Source: Glandiceps talaboti (taxonomy: Eukaryota; Hemichordata; Enteropneusta; Spengelidae). From it: a stretch of 64,000 bases of DNA. Shown one piece after another: positions 42,901 through 55,298 of the stretch; position 1 is the first letter of the stretch, and the number at the start of each line of letters is the position of its first letter. The translations under genes were made by a program, and so were the position numbers. The stretch lies in the NCBI RefSeq assembly GCF_964340395.1, contig NC_135550.1:30925176-30989175 (forward strand), read 5' to 3'. The notes beneath the pieces were generated by a model. That model searched no databases, was not told where the DNA came from, and saw nothing but the letters and a program-made list of their open reading frames with translations.

Positions 42901-45755
42901 TGACCATTTACTGATGACAGAGTTCATTACAAAAAGTGACCATTTACTGATGATAGAGTTCATTACAAAAAGTGACCATTTACTGATGACAGAGTTCACT
43001 ACAAAAAGTGACCATTTAGTGATGACAGAGTTCATTACAAAAAGTGACCATTTACTGATGATAGAGTTCACTACAAAAAGTGACCATTTACTGATGATAG
43101 AGTTCACTACAAAAAGTGACCATTTACTGATGATAGAGTTCACTACAAAAAGTGACCATTTACTGATGACAGAGTTCATTACAAAAAGTGACCATTTACT
43201 GATGATAGAGTTCATTACAAAAAGTGACCATTTACTGATGATAGAGTTCACTACAAAAAGTGACCATTTACTGGTGATAGAGTTCACTACAAAAAGTGAC
43301 CATTTACTGATGACAGAGTTCACTACAAAAAGTGACCATTTACTGATGACAGAGTTCACTACAAAAAGTGACCATTTACTGATGATAGAGTTCACTACAA
43401 AAAGTGACCATTTACTGATGACAGAGTTCACTACAAAAAGTGACCATTTACTGATGATAGAGTTCACTACAAAAAGTGACCATTTACTGATGATAGAGTT
43501 CACTACAAAAAGTGACCATTTACTGATGATAGAGTTCATTACAAAAAGTGACCATTTACTGATGATAGAGTTCACTACAAAAAGTGACCATTTACTGATG
43601 ATAGAGTTCACTACAAAAAGTGACCATTTACTGATGATAGAGTTCACTACAAAAAGTGACCATTTACTGATGATAGAGTTCATTACAAAAAGTGACCATT
43701 TACTGATGATAGAGTTCACTACAAAAAGTGACCATTTACTGATGATAGAGTTCACTACAAAAAGTGACCATTTACTGATGATAGAGTTCACTACAAAAAG
43801 TGACCATTTACTGATGACAGAGTTCACTACAAAAAATGACCATTTACTGGTGATAGAGTTCACTACAAAAAATGACCATTTACTGATGATAGAGTTCATT
43901 ACAAAAAGTGACCATTTACTGATGATAGAGTTCACTACAAAAAGTGACCATTTACTGATGATAGAGTTCACTACAAAAAGTGACCATTTACTGATGATAG
44001 AGTTCACTACAAAAAGTGACCATTTACTGATGATAGAGTTCACTACAAAAAGTGACCATTTACTGGTGATAGAGTTCACTACAAAAAGTGACCATTTACT
44101 GGTGATAGAGTTCACTACAAAAAGTGACCATTTACTGATGACAGAGTTCACTACAAAAAGTGACCATTTACTGATGACAGAGTTCACTACAAAAAGTGAC
44201 CATTTACTGATGACAGAGTTCACTACAAAAAGTGACCATTTACTGATGATAGAGTTCACTACAAAAAGTGACCATTTACTGATGATAGAGTTCACTACAA
44301 AAAGTGACCATTTACTGATGACAGAGTTCACTACAAAAAGTGACCATTTACTGATGATAGAGTTCACTACAAAAAGTGACCATTTACTGATGATAGAGTT
44401 CACTACAAAAAGTGACCATTTACTGATGACAGAGTTCACTACAAAAAGTGACCATTTACTGATGACAGAGTTCACTACAAAAAGTGACCATTTACTGATG
44501 ATAGAGTTCACTACAAAAAGTGACCATTTACTGATGATGGAGTTCACTACAAAAAGTGACCATTTACTGATGACAGAGTTCACTACAAAAAGTGACCATT
44601 TACTGATGACAGAGTTCACTACAAAAAGTGACCATTTACTGATGATAGAGTTCACTACAAAAAGTGACCATTTACTGATGATAGAGTTCACTACAAAAAG
44701 TGACCATTTACTGATGATAGAGTTCATTACAAAAAGTGACCATTTACTGATGATAGAGTTCACTACAAAAAGTGACCATTTACTGATGATAGAGTTCACT
44801 ACAAAAAGTGACCATTTACTGATGATAGAGTTCACTACAAAAAGTGACCATTTACTGATGATAGAGTTCATTACAAAAAGTGACCATTTACTGATGATAG
44901 AGTTCACTACAAAAAGTGACCATTTACTGATGATAGAGTTCACTACAAAAAGTGACCATTTACTGATGATAGAGTTCACTACAAAAAGTGACCATTTACT
45001 GATGACAGAGTTCATTACAAAAAGTGACCATTTACTGATGATAGAGTTCACTACAAAAAGTGACCATTTACTGATGATAGAGTTCATTACAAAAAGTGAC
45101 CATTTACTGATGATAGAGTTCACTACAAAAAGTGACCATTTACTGATGATAGAGTTCACTACAAAAAGTGACCATTTACTGATGATAGAGTTCACTACAA
45201 AAAGTGACCATTTACTGATGATAGAGTTCATTACAAAAAGTGACCATTTACTGATTATAGAGTTCACTACAAAAAGTGACCATTTACTGATGATAGAGTT
45301 CACTACAAAAAGTGACCATTTACTGATGATAGAGTTCACTACAAAAAGTGACCATTTACTGATGACAGAGTTCATTACAAAAAGTGACCATTTACTGATG
45401 ATAGAGTTCATTACAAAAAGTGACCATTTACTGGTGATAGAGTTCACTACAAAAAGTGACCATTTACTGATGACAGAGTTCACTACAAAAAGTGACCATT
45501 TACTGATGATTGAGTTCACTACAAAAAGTGACCATTTATTGATGATAGAGTTCACTACAAAAAGTGACCATTTACTGATGACAGAGTTCACTACAAAAAG
45601 TGACCATTTACTGATGATTGAGTTCATTATAAAAAGTGACCATTTACTGATGATAGAGTTCACTACAAAAAGTGACCATTTATTGATGATAGAGTTCGCT
45701 ACAAAAAGTGACCATTTACTGATGACAGAGTTCACTACAAAAAGTGACCATTTAC
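39997..45755. repeat. 36-bp satellite array, about 160 copies (5.76 kb)
   Basis: The unit reads ACTGATGATAGAGTTCACTA, CAAAAAGTGACCATTT. Sequence spacing shows no net insertion or deletion from about 40021 to 45601 (155 units), and the total is almost exactly 160 x 36. Variants are mostly single transitions: GAT/GGT, ATA/ACA, ACT/ATT and AGT/AAT. Higher-order blocks exist: about 42390-42765 recurs 1440 bp (40 units) later, and a four-unit rhythm occupies about 44720-45400. With a unit of 12 codons and no stop, frames stay open over thousands of bases on both strands (+ MIEFTTKSDHLL, - VNSIISKWSLFV). I read these as by-products, because the variants mainly change the amino acid. Confidence 0.97.
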
Positions 45756-47250
45756 TTCACCATAGAAATAGTGTCCATATGCTGACGTTAGAGATCTGAT
45801 TGTTTTTCTGTGTTATTTTTAGACTCTGACCTTTGACCTTGACATTGTCTTTCAAGGTCAAATATCAAAACAAGCATATTGCAGACACTATGTGGTATTT
45901 AGATGTGGCTGATGTCTTTGTTTTCAGGTAATACAAAACAAACATGTATTACTTTTAATGCTTATGGCAAATTGACCAAATGGTGGCTATATTTGTAACT
46001 AAAAATCACAAATTTCAATGTTATCTGGAGATCTTGTCCTCATTTCAAAGTACAAATTGACATTACATACACTACTAGTTTGTGAGTTTCATGCATGTGT
46101 TTGAGACAAATCAGTGGTACAAGTTGGCCCATGCCCCTGTAAAAATGGCACAATTCAGTGAGTTTTATTCAAATAGTTTCCCAACACCGACAAACTATGT
46201 CAAAAGTTTACATGTGCTAAAAAAGTTTCCCCATGAGGTATTTCATCCAATCTTTTTATCAGTATTGAATGATTTTGTCACTACTCATTGTACAAGGCAA
46301 AGCTCCCCCTGAGAATAATGCCCAATGAATGGATGGATACAATAGGTTTTTTTCTCTTAAAACATTAAAATCATCACTGCTTTTGTCCCAATATGAGAGT
46401 TCTTAAATCTTATGCTAATGGTTGTGTATCTATCACCATCACAAAAAGGCACTCATTTCTTTTAAGTTAATATTTAATGAAGGCAGATTGAGATGGTATA
46501 ATGAAAACATTCCTCTTTTCATTCTCTGACAGTAAAGCTGGTTTATCATATTTATAGCTTTATACTGTTCATGCTATGAGCACTGAGGCAGGACAGAAGA
46601 GACAGGAATGAGCTGATCAAAGGGGAATTTGCAGACTCTGAGGTGTCTCATTATTTTCTGAATAGCTGTGATATGCAGTTGTGCCCTGAAGCTTTCAACA
46701 ACTGAATCTTTGATGTTTTTTTTATATTTCTGGTGACATCCGGCTACATTCGTATACAACTGATGCAAATAAGTGAATTGTGTCTAGGGCCTCTTTACTC
46801 ACTACTTTCTCACTTCATCGCTTGATTGAATTGAAATTTGTGGTTTGGCTAAATTGAAACTAAATACAAGTTATACTCTGACAAGCAATTAATTTTACAT
46901 AGATTCAATAGAACAGATCCAAAATGGTGCAAAAATACCCCAAAAATTTAAATGAAAAATTAATTAACCATTGTGGAATCTGTCAGCAGTTCTATAGTTG
47001 TTGTTGTTTTGTAGAATTAGTATCTGCCATTTTTTGAAAGCGAATAGGTGAAAGTATATAGCAGTAATGCCACCATACACTAATAACATGTCAAATGCAT
47101 AGCACATTCCTAGCACTAGAAAAAATTCTCTTCAAAATGTCACGACATTATCATGTTTCAATAGCACTTTGATATTTATATCTTGAAATGATTTTTAGCA
47201 CAACTGAAGTGAGGTTCAACATACTATAGGCATCAAGTTTTGTCTCTGTT
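45756..47250. other. noncoding stretch
   Basis: No gene is supported. The open frames at 46082-46312 and 46574-46768 have no recognisable domain. Confidence 0.6.
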
Positions 47251-47515
47251 TATATATGTATGTATGTGTGTTTGTTTTGTGTGTGTTTGTTTGTGCATGC
47301 GTGCATGTGTATGTAAACAACTGAAAGTGAAAAACCGCTGGATCAATTGATTTCAAATTTGGTAGGGACATTGCTTATGGTGTGTAGATGAAAAATTGTT
47401 CATTGATCCAATCAGTTGTTTTCAAGTTGTGTCCAAAAGAGTGATTTTCTGTCGAAATAGGTCGTCTTTTACAATGGAAGTCTATGAGGTATGGGTATAT
47501 TTATATATAATACCA
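47251..47515. repeat. dispersed-repeat-like segment headed by a GT-rich tract
   Basis: A degenerate ATGT/GTTT/GCAT tract is followed by CCGCTGGATCAATTGATTTC and AAATTTGGTAGGGACAT. This head-plus-body layout is common at ends of nonautonomous mobile repeats in invertebrates. The family cannot be named without a library search. Confidence 0.35.
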
Positions 47516-49250
47516 TGAAATCAATGTTAGTTTTGACAAAACAGTCATGTAGCTAACTGGCTTTAACACTATCAAATAATACCACACAAAATAATCAAAT
47601 TTAAACCAGCTTTGGGAGATACTTCCGCGAACTAAAAACTTGATCTATACACAGACAAGTTCTTGATTTATATAAACAACCCATAGTTGGTTACGTTTAT
47701 CTGGTAAACGAAATACCATACATTTGATATAATATTGACGGTGTTTGGAATTCCCTTCCCCATCATTATGTTATTAGACTAAAGTCTGTGGGATGTTCCA
47801 TTATCCTGTAGGGGTGTTTTCATGTCTGAAGTGTGTTTCTCTCACTGCATGTGTATGTCAGATATTGGATTTCAGTTGTGCACATTGCCATTGGCAGTAT
47901 TTTTAGTAGAAGCTTATATGGAAAATGTTTTTAAAATTATGTATTATCTTGAAAGAAAGCAACACTTTCTAGCCAATCATTTTTGGCAGGAAAGTATGAA
48001 TGTCTGTCTGTCTGTCTGCAAAAAAAGTGAAAATGTCAAGTAATTGTAAAATAGAAATCACTGAAAATATGAATTAAGAAAAACTGTCAAATCATACCTC
48101 TTGGTAATCAGTATACATATTGAGAAGGTCAGCGTATTGTAATGATAAAAATTACATCAAACCATTCATTTTTCATCCTATTGCTCAGAATTCCCAAAAG
48201 AACAGATGACGAAAATGAGCCTATTCATCACAAAATGAAGTACTGGTCATCATAGACTAAATGAAACCAGAGCTTATCCTGCAGCGCTTTCATTAATATT
48301 AGGCAGCATCTAATTATACCAACATAATAACAACAAAATTTAATGACCCCCGGTGTATTATATCAAACAAAAGAATGAGTGTTGAGCTAGCCACCGAATC
48401 GTCCATTGTGAACACTCTTGTCAAACACAACACAACAATTGTCATCCTAATTACAAGACATGCTGATTTGATGTTGCCAATTCTTCTTTCTCTAGGCATT
48501 CATCAAAAATTAAAAAAGAGAAATTCTCTTTGATGCAGTGGTTCAGATTTCGACATCTTTACCCCCCCCCCCCCCAAAAAAAAAAAAAAAAAAAAAATTG
48601 TAATTGTATGTGCTGTGTCATTGAATTGACTGATGATGATGCTTTTGGAAAACATTTTTGAAGCCACTAAAAGTAACTTATGTGCCTACAGCATAAGTGA
48701 TTAAGAGGTAATAGTTTCCTGCCTAGGCTACCTTTTCTTGATTATAGCTTATTTCTCTAAGACCACTTACGTTCTCCAGAGAGAGAATGAATGGCTAGAT
48801 AATCACCCCAAAGATCTTCTGTCATGTTCTTCATCCTTTCAAGGTGTTTCATGTTTCTCACATATAAATAAGTTCTTGTTACATCTTTGAGATGACGTGG
48901 TGTCTTCCAGCATTACCGTATATCCATTTACACAGCAAAGCTGGTCAGTGACACCATGGTATTAGCTACTTCCTTGGTTGTCTAATTCTTGTGTGTCAGA
49001 AACACATTTGTTCTCCCTCAAGAACTCATAAGAATCAAACTGCTTTTGGACTTTGCAACATGAAAGCTTACAAAGAGGAGAAAGAAGGGTATATTCACCT
49101 TCTTGTTTTCAAGGAAGTAAACACACGACATTGTGATTTACCCACAGGTTTGTTAATCATTGGAGTACACAAATTACAACTAATATTGCCTGAACAATTC
49201 ATGGTAAAAATGTACAATGCCATACAGAGTAACATATCTGATTAATTAAA
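47516..49250. other. noncoding stretch
   Basis: No gene is supported. It holds a C14-A22 homopolymer pair (48562-48597), which could mark a poly(A) tail of a retroposed sequence or be a simple repeat. Confidence 0.55.
48562..48597. repeat. (C)14 (A)22 homopolymer tract
   Basis: Uninterrupted C run followed directly by an A run. Confidence 0.9.
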
Positions 49251-49312
49251 CATTCATTCATTCATTCATTCATTCATTCATTCATTCATTCACTCATTCA
49301 TTCATTCATTCA
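49251..49312. repeat. (ATTC)n microsatellite
   Basis: About 15 tetranucleotide units, with one CACT interruption. Confidence 0.95.
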
Positions 49313-49380
49313 TAATTCTGCTATTTGGTTAGAATGCTTTCCACCCACAGAGATTTGACTTGCTATGACATTTATCATAT

Positions 49381-49654
49381 ACCAATTATCTGGCCATCTA
49401 CCAGTTATCTGGTCATGTACCAGTTATCTGGTCATGTACCAGTTATCTGGCCATCTACCAGTTATCTGGTCATGTACCAGTTATCTGGTCATGTACCAGT
49501 TATCTGGTCATCTACCAGTTATCTGGTCATGTACCAGTTATCTGGCCATCTACCAGTTATCTGGTCAACCGTCATGTACCAGTTATCTGGTCATGTACCA
49601 GTTATCTGGCCATCTACCAGTTATCTGGTCAGCCATCATGTACCAGTTATCTGA
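49381..49654. repeat. 19-bp minisatellite, about 14 copies
   Basis: The unit is ACCAGTTATCTGGTCATGT, alternating with ACCAGTTATCTGGCCATCT. Two units carry insertions before CATGT (near 49568 and 49632). CCAGTTATCTGG is nearly self-complementary, so each unit has a weak palindrome. Confidence 0.95.
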
Positions 49655-50577
49655 CATACGGGTACAGATATACACAATCTAGGTGTTGAAATCAACACAC
49701 CTGGATCTTGAACTTGATCCTTCTTGTCAAAAAACAGAAATGGTGAAATGTTTTTAATACATGCGTGTTTAAGGTTGATAATGTATGAACCACAGTTCAA
49801 ACACTGGCAAGAAAACTCTAAAAATGTCAAAATGAATTTAAAAACACTTGACAAGTATGTAAAAGTATATTTTTGGAAACAGAAATTACAAATATTATTG
49901 TCTGTCAAGTATTTTTGGTAGTTTGATCAGTCAAATGACCTTTAACCTTTAGTAATAGTAACTTTAGACTTCTATCAAAATAAACAAAAAAATTACTGAA
50001 TGAATCAGTTGCTCAAGTTATGATCAATTTTTAATTACACAAATGAGAGCCCTGTAAGTAGATGTTCTAAGTTTTAGTTAATAAAGTAGTAAAAGTGTTG
50101 TTTTTGTCAGACGAGGATGTATTCACTAACAAGACCAATTTCTGTATCAAAAATTGCCAGGGATGAATAGTTTACTTCCTGTCATGTTTACTACGAATAC
50201 ATCATTCTGGCAAATATTGCAGATTTATTATATACATGTTGAAATTGAGTACTCGATCAACACCTATTAGTGTTCATCTCACCACTGTTTGATACATAAT
50301 TGATAATAGATAAATTGACTATCAAAGACGAAATAAATTGGTCTTTTGAAATCCAGATTAGATAGCCCGAGTATTCATTCTGTGTTGATAAAGGAGATCA
50401 GTCATGATTTGTACAAATCAGCTTGATTCTTTCAATTAGGATATGTATATGCTTCTGTCAAATTTTGGAAAATTATAACTTGTCCAGTAATAACAGTAGG
50501 AACTGTGTATAAACCTACTATCTATATTATTCAATACAATTATATTTTTTATGTTCATGAAACAGTGTTACTTGTTC
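49655..50577. other. AT-rich noncoding stretch
   Basis: No gene is supported on either strand. Confidence 0.6.
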
Positions 50578-50875
50578 AGTAACAGGGCTTGAAATTAACA
50601 GTAGTTCCATGTCCACAGCCTACCAAATTCTTGTCATGGGGCTACCATAGTTTGCAGCTGATAGCCCACTCAGGCTACAACTGATTATGTATGTGATGAG
50701 GATGGAAGATTTGTGGACATGAAAGTATTTTAATAACACATATTTCCAATAGAGGAAATCTGTTTTCAGTTCAGGAATATTGGACTACAGGTCACAACAT
50801 TTGGGCTACCAATTTCTGAAACTGGTAGCCCACTAGGACTACCGAAGGAAAAAGTTAATTTTGAACCCTGAGTAA
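50578..50875. mobile_element. nonautonomous DNA transposon (MITE), CAGGG-ended
   Basis: The element spans 50583-50870 (288 bp). The left end CAGGGCTTGAAATTAAC and the inverted right end (CAGGGTTCAAAATTAAC on the other strand) agree at 14 of 17 positions. AGTAA directly flanks both sides (50578-50582 and 50871-50875), consistent with a 5-bp target duplication. Inside are several GGGCTACC/GGTAGCCC motifs and no open frame. CAGGG ends suggest a hAT-related origin, but hAT elements usually make 8-bp duplications, so the superfamily is open. Confidence 0.65.
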
Positions 50876-52608
50876 TGTAGCACAGGCTGAGTTTACAAGT
50901 AGTTTTATTCGAGTGAAATTGGCTTGTACCTCTTTATCTATTAAAGGAGAGTTAAAATATTCAAAATGTTAAAATATTCAGATAGTCATGTTTGTTGTTC
51001 TTTTACAGCATACTGGTATTGGTAGACATGTTCCAATGAAGAAAAACTTTTATCACCCTGGTAAACGCGATCTGAGCATGCTCAGTAGATAGAGTCACCT
51101 TGTTCAACTTACTGTATGTATGATCATCGAAAAGCTGACAAGTCAGTGACTTAGAAAACTTCTGGTGTGTATCAACCCCTGCTTTATTAATATTACAAAA
51201 CCTGCTAGTAATAAATATTCTACCAGTCCCCAAGGTGGCTATAGCAGAGAAAGTCCATCTTCATATTTCCAAAGATTTACCATTAAAATTTGATTTTCAG
51301 GTCTGCACATTTTGCCTCTACGACAATGTCACTCTATGGAAAATTTTTTCACTTATCCTCTTATACAAATAAGAACAGAAATAACTAGGTACAAGCCCCA
51401 GGCTATCATTTGGTTTTTTTTCCATTCAATTTGAGCTCAGCGTGACCCATCATCTCATCGTTTGCTATGAAATCTTTTGACAAAAGTGAAAGTTTCCTTA
51501 ATAAGTTTTTTCCTTACACATCATAAGAGAGCTTTATCTACCTGCTGGGCGATCTGAGCAACAATACAAAATGAACGGTTATCAGGGAATGCATCTTAAA
51601 TTAATTTTCTCCTAGATAGATGACTGCATAACGGCATATTAAATCATTTACCCATATCACTTCCTCCAATGTTAGATGACCTTTTGACCCCTGCCATATC
51701 TGCAGGCAAAGATATTACCAAATATCTGTCGCTTATCATTGGTGTGTGACAGTTGCTTTTGCCATACTGATAAAAAAATTTGTTTCTGCAAACAAAATTC
51801 TAAATGTTAATTTTCTGAGGAAAATTTAAGGTGTTTTTTTCAGATCTCTACATGCCATATTTACAGTTTGCAGTGTACTATAGAATACATGTATTTTGAC
51901 AATAGCAATACTAATTAGTAGTATGCCAATGTGACAATAATAACATATGTACATGTAGAAACTATACAATATAATGACAAGTTTACATAATCGTATAATA
52001 TCGATACAACCTCTTTTATAATTCAGTGTCATGTGATGTAGATTTGGGGATATTTTTTGAAAATTAAAAACTTGATACTAATTTTAAAGTACTTGATGTA
52101 AAACAGAAAATTTTAAAACTGTGGCTCTCATTAACAGTTACTATGACAATAGGGAAACTAACAATAGTTGACTTGATGAGTTTTGATGCAGTTTTTCCTC
52201 TATTCCTAATCATATTGTACTATAGCTGCAGGCATTATACTGTATCATACATTAAGTTTTCCTTAGTTGTAATGGATGCAGATGTTTTCCCCGGATACTT
52301 ATTATTTGTGAAAGTGACTGTCATACTATAGAAATTACAATAAAAGATGATAAAGGTAATAGCATAGCGATATATATTCATATTTGTCTTGTTTACGTGT
52401 CATTTTTTATTCTCATCATTTCTGGTATTTCTCAGTTTTCATCAGCTTGTTTCCTTTTCCATGTCTTTTAATAATACCTTTATTCTTCTAAGAGTGCATC
52501 ACTGTATGTGAAATATGGTACAGCGTGTATCATATACCAGTATATGGTGCGTGATTTGTCAGTTCTGACTATTAAACAAATATTTCACTTGTAAAAATCA
52601 TTGGCGGT
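50876..52608. other. AT-rich noncoding stretch
   Basis: No gene is supported. The short frames at 51003-51233, 51826-52032 and 52143-52331 show no domain. Confidence 0.6.
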
Positions 52609-52813
52609 CACACACACACACACACACACACACATGCACGCACACACACAAACACACTCACACACACACACACACTCACACACACACGCACGCATGCACG
52701 TACACACACGCACACACATGCACACACGCACACACACACATGCACACAAACACATGCACGCACACACACACGCACACACACACATGCACATGCACGCACA
52801 CACACACACACAC
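52609..52813. repeat. (CA)n-rich microsatellite with CG and TG interruptions
   Basis: Imperfect CA repeat with regularly spaced CATGCACG and CACGCA variants over about 200 bp. Confidence 0.96.
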
Positions 52814-52897
52814 GTTTGTGGTAAATTATTTTACTTTGAGTCAATGTCATTTCTCAACAAATATAATTTTGTACCAATAAAATGCCCGTACTGTATC

Positions 52898-53420
52898 TGT
52901 CAATCAAATATCGATATTGTGTCTGTCAATTAATTACATAACTGTACATGTCAATCAAATATCAGTATTGTGTCTGTCAATTAATAACATAATTGTTCAT
53001 GTCAATCAAATATCAGTATTGTGTCAATTAATTACATAACTGTTCATGTCAATCAAATATCAGTATTGTGTCTGTCAATTAATTACATAACTGTTCATGT
53101 CAATCAAATATCGGTATTGTGTCTGTCAATTAATTACATAATTGTTCATGTCAATCAAATATCAGTATTGTGTCTGTCAATTAATTGCATAACTGTTCAT
53201 GTCAATCAAATATCAGTATTGTGTCTGTCAATTAATTACATAATTGTTCATGTCAATCAAATATCGGTATTGTGTCTGTCAATTAATTACATAATTGTTC
53301 ATGTCAATCAAATATCAGTATTGTGTCTGTCAATTAATTACATAACTGTTCATGTCAATCAAATATCAGTATTGTGTCTTTCAATTAATTACATAATTGT
53401 TCATGTCAATCAATCAAAAG
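52898..53420. repeat. 51-bp minisatellite, about 10 copies
   Basis: The unit reads CATGTCAATCAAATATCAGT, ATTGTGTCTGTCAATTAATT, ACATAACTGTT. Variable sites are AACTG/AATTG and CAG/CGG. One unit has lost TCTG near 53022. It contains two GTCAAT half-motifs that probably seeded the repeat. The 146-codon frame across it follows from 51 being a multiple of three. Confidence 0.95.
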
Positions 53421-53668
53421 ACCAATCACATATTAGTAATGTGTATGTCAACCAAATGTGAAATATATCATGTATTTATCAATGGTCAGGTCTTTTTATG
53501 TGTCAATCAAATACAAGAAGTGTTCGAGATGTGAAATATGCCAATCAAACAAACCATTGTAACAAATTAACAAATTTCTCGCTTGTAAAATATTGTCTTT
53601 TGAATGTGTTTACATTAATTATTATACTTTTTGGAGACTACAAAGCAACGGAAGTTTGCGTGTCAAAC
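53421..53668. other. spacer between two minisatellites
   Basis: Contains scattered GTCAATCAAA/GTCAACCAAA remnants of the preceding repeat, no gene. Confidence 0.6.
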
Positions 53669-54415
53669 AGCTAAAATAATGTAGGCTTGGTGTTTCACTC
53701 ATGGGACATTACAGCTAAAATGATGTAGGCTTGGCGTTTCACTCATGGGACATTACAGCTAAAATGATGTAGGCTTGGTGTTTCACTCATGGGACATTAC
53801 AACTAAAATGATGTAGGCTTGGTGTTTCACTCATGGGACATTACAGCTAAAATGATGTAGGCTTGGTGTTCCACTCATTGGACATTACAGCTAAAATAAT
53901 GTAGGCTTGGTGTTTCACTCATGGGACATTACAGCTAAAATAATGTAGGCTTGGCGTTTCACTCATGGGACATTACAACTAAAATGATGTAGGCTTGGTG
54001 ATTCACTCATGGGACATTACAGCTAAAATGATGTAGGCTTGGTGTTTCACTCATGGGACATTACAGCTAAAATGATGTAGGCTTGGTGTTCCACTCATTG
54101 GACATTACAGCTAAAATAATGTAGGCTTGGTGTTTCACTCATGGGACATTACAGCTAAAATAATGTAGGCTTGGCGTTTCACTCATGGGACATTACAACT
54201 AAAATGATGTAGGCTTGGTGATTCACTCATGGGACATTACAGCTAAAATGATGTAGGCTTGGTGATTCACTCATGGGACATTACGGCTAAAATAATGTAG
54301 GCTTGGTGTTTCACTCATGGGACATTACAGCTAAAATGATGTAGGCTTGGTGATTCACTCATGGGACATTACAGCTAAAATGATGTAGGCTTGGTGTTTC
54401 ACTCATGGGACATTA
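53669..54415. repeat. 44-bp minisatellite, 17 copies
   Basis: The unit reads AGCTAAAATGATGTAGGCTT, GGTGTTTCACTCATGGGACA, TTAC. Copies are nearly identical and free of indels (747 bp, about 17.0 units). A rare variant (GTTCCACTCATTGG) recurs exactly 220 bp (five units) apart, at 53871 and 54091, marking a five-unit higher-order duplication. Confidence 0.96.
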
Positions 54416-54677
54416 TGTTTTTGACACAAAGGTAAACATTTCAACTCTAGACTAATAATAACAGCGACACAATAAACATAGCAGGATCCTTTGCCCAATC
54501 ACATTGAACACTGCTAAGCATTGCTATTCTTTTACAGTTCAGTAAACAGACTTCTAATGAAAACATTTAACATGGCCTTTATGATTGGTTACTGAAAGAA
54601 TGTTTTACCATTCAAAGTTTTAATCATACATTTTCATTGCCCAGTATATTGTGTATGTTTGTGCGTATCAGCAGTGC

Positions 54678-54741
<64 letters not shown>

Positions 54742-55213
54742 CAACTTTTCACCATGAACAATATCTATCTGTTGTTAGAAACACTTTTGATAGAATAGCT
54801 GTTACAAAATTAAGGATTTCAAATCATACACTGCCATTTGAAACTGGCCAGCCATTACAAGAACATTGAAAGGAAACAGAGAGTATGCACATTATGTGTA
54901 GTTCGAGTATTGGAGTTGAATTTCACTGTGCATAACTGTGTAAAAAATGAAAAGAAAATTCAGAAGATAAGAGATGAATACTTGGGCACTTTATTTAGTT
55001 TACAGTTGCAGTTCCAAAATTGATAATCATTCTCTATTTAAGTACATTTTTTCATTTGTAGATGACATTCTAGCAAGTGTCACAGCTAGATATTTCAGTG
55101 ATATACTTAATATTTTCAAGACATTGTATGTGTAATTGATTTGAACATCAATGCTTTATCTGGTATATTTTCTTGCCAATTTCACTTCTTGTGTACACGG
55201 CTTAATAAATAAA

Positions 55214-55214
<1 letters not shown>
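54416..55214. other. noncoding stretch with a (GT)n tract
   Basis: No gene is supported. Confidence 0.55.
54681..54737. repeat. (GT)n microsatellite
   Basis: An uninterrupted run of about 28 TG dinucleotides. Confidence 0.97.
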
Positions 55215-55244
<30 letters not shown>

Positions 55245-55298
55245 TGTATGTATGTATGTATGTATGCATGCATATGTATATATGTACGTACGTACGTG
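55215..55298. repeat. (ATGT)n microsatellite with ACGT tail
   Basis: About 13 ATGT units, then ATGC, ATAT and three ACGT units. The layout resembles the 24072-24250 tract. Confidence 0.95.

Noticed and set aside
40417-45735. Minus-strand open frames of 680 and 1087 codons (repeat VNSIISKWSLFV)
   Set aside because: Complementary frame of the same satellite, open for the same arithmetic reason.
39997-45755. CRISPR-like array (36-bp direct repeats)
   Set aside because: Repeats are head to tail with no unique spacers, and the context is an animal genome.
40178-45799. 1873-codon open frame on + made of a 12-residue repeat (MIEFTTKSDHLL)
   Set aside because: It lies wholly inside the 36-bp array. 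The unit is a multiple of three without a stop, and variants mostly change the residue, so there is no sign of protein selection. No splice or family support.
49325-49682. Two overlapping frames of about 105 codons rich in YQLSGH
   Set aside because: Translation of the 19-bp minisatellite in two phases.
52585-52933. Cys/Val- or His/Thr-rich frames over CA repeats
   Set aside because: Simple-sequence translation; the same applies to the frames at 24049-24303, 55151-55354, 59993-60361, 62159-62397 and 63541-63921.
53021-53461. 146-codon repeat protein
   Set aside because: Product of a 51-bp minisatellite (17 codons), with no other support.
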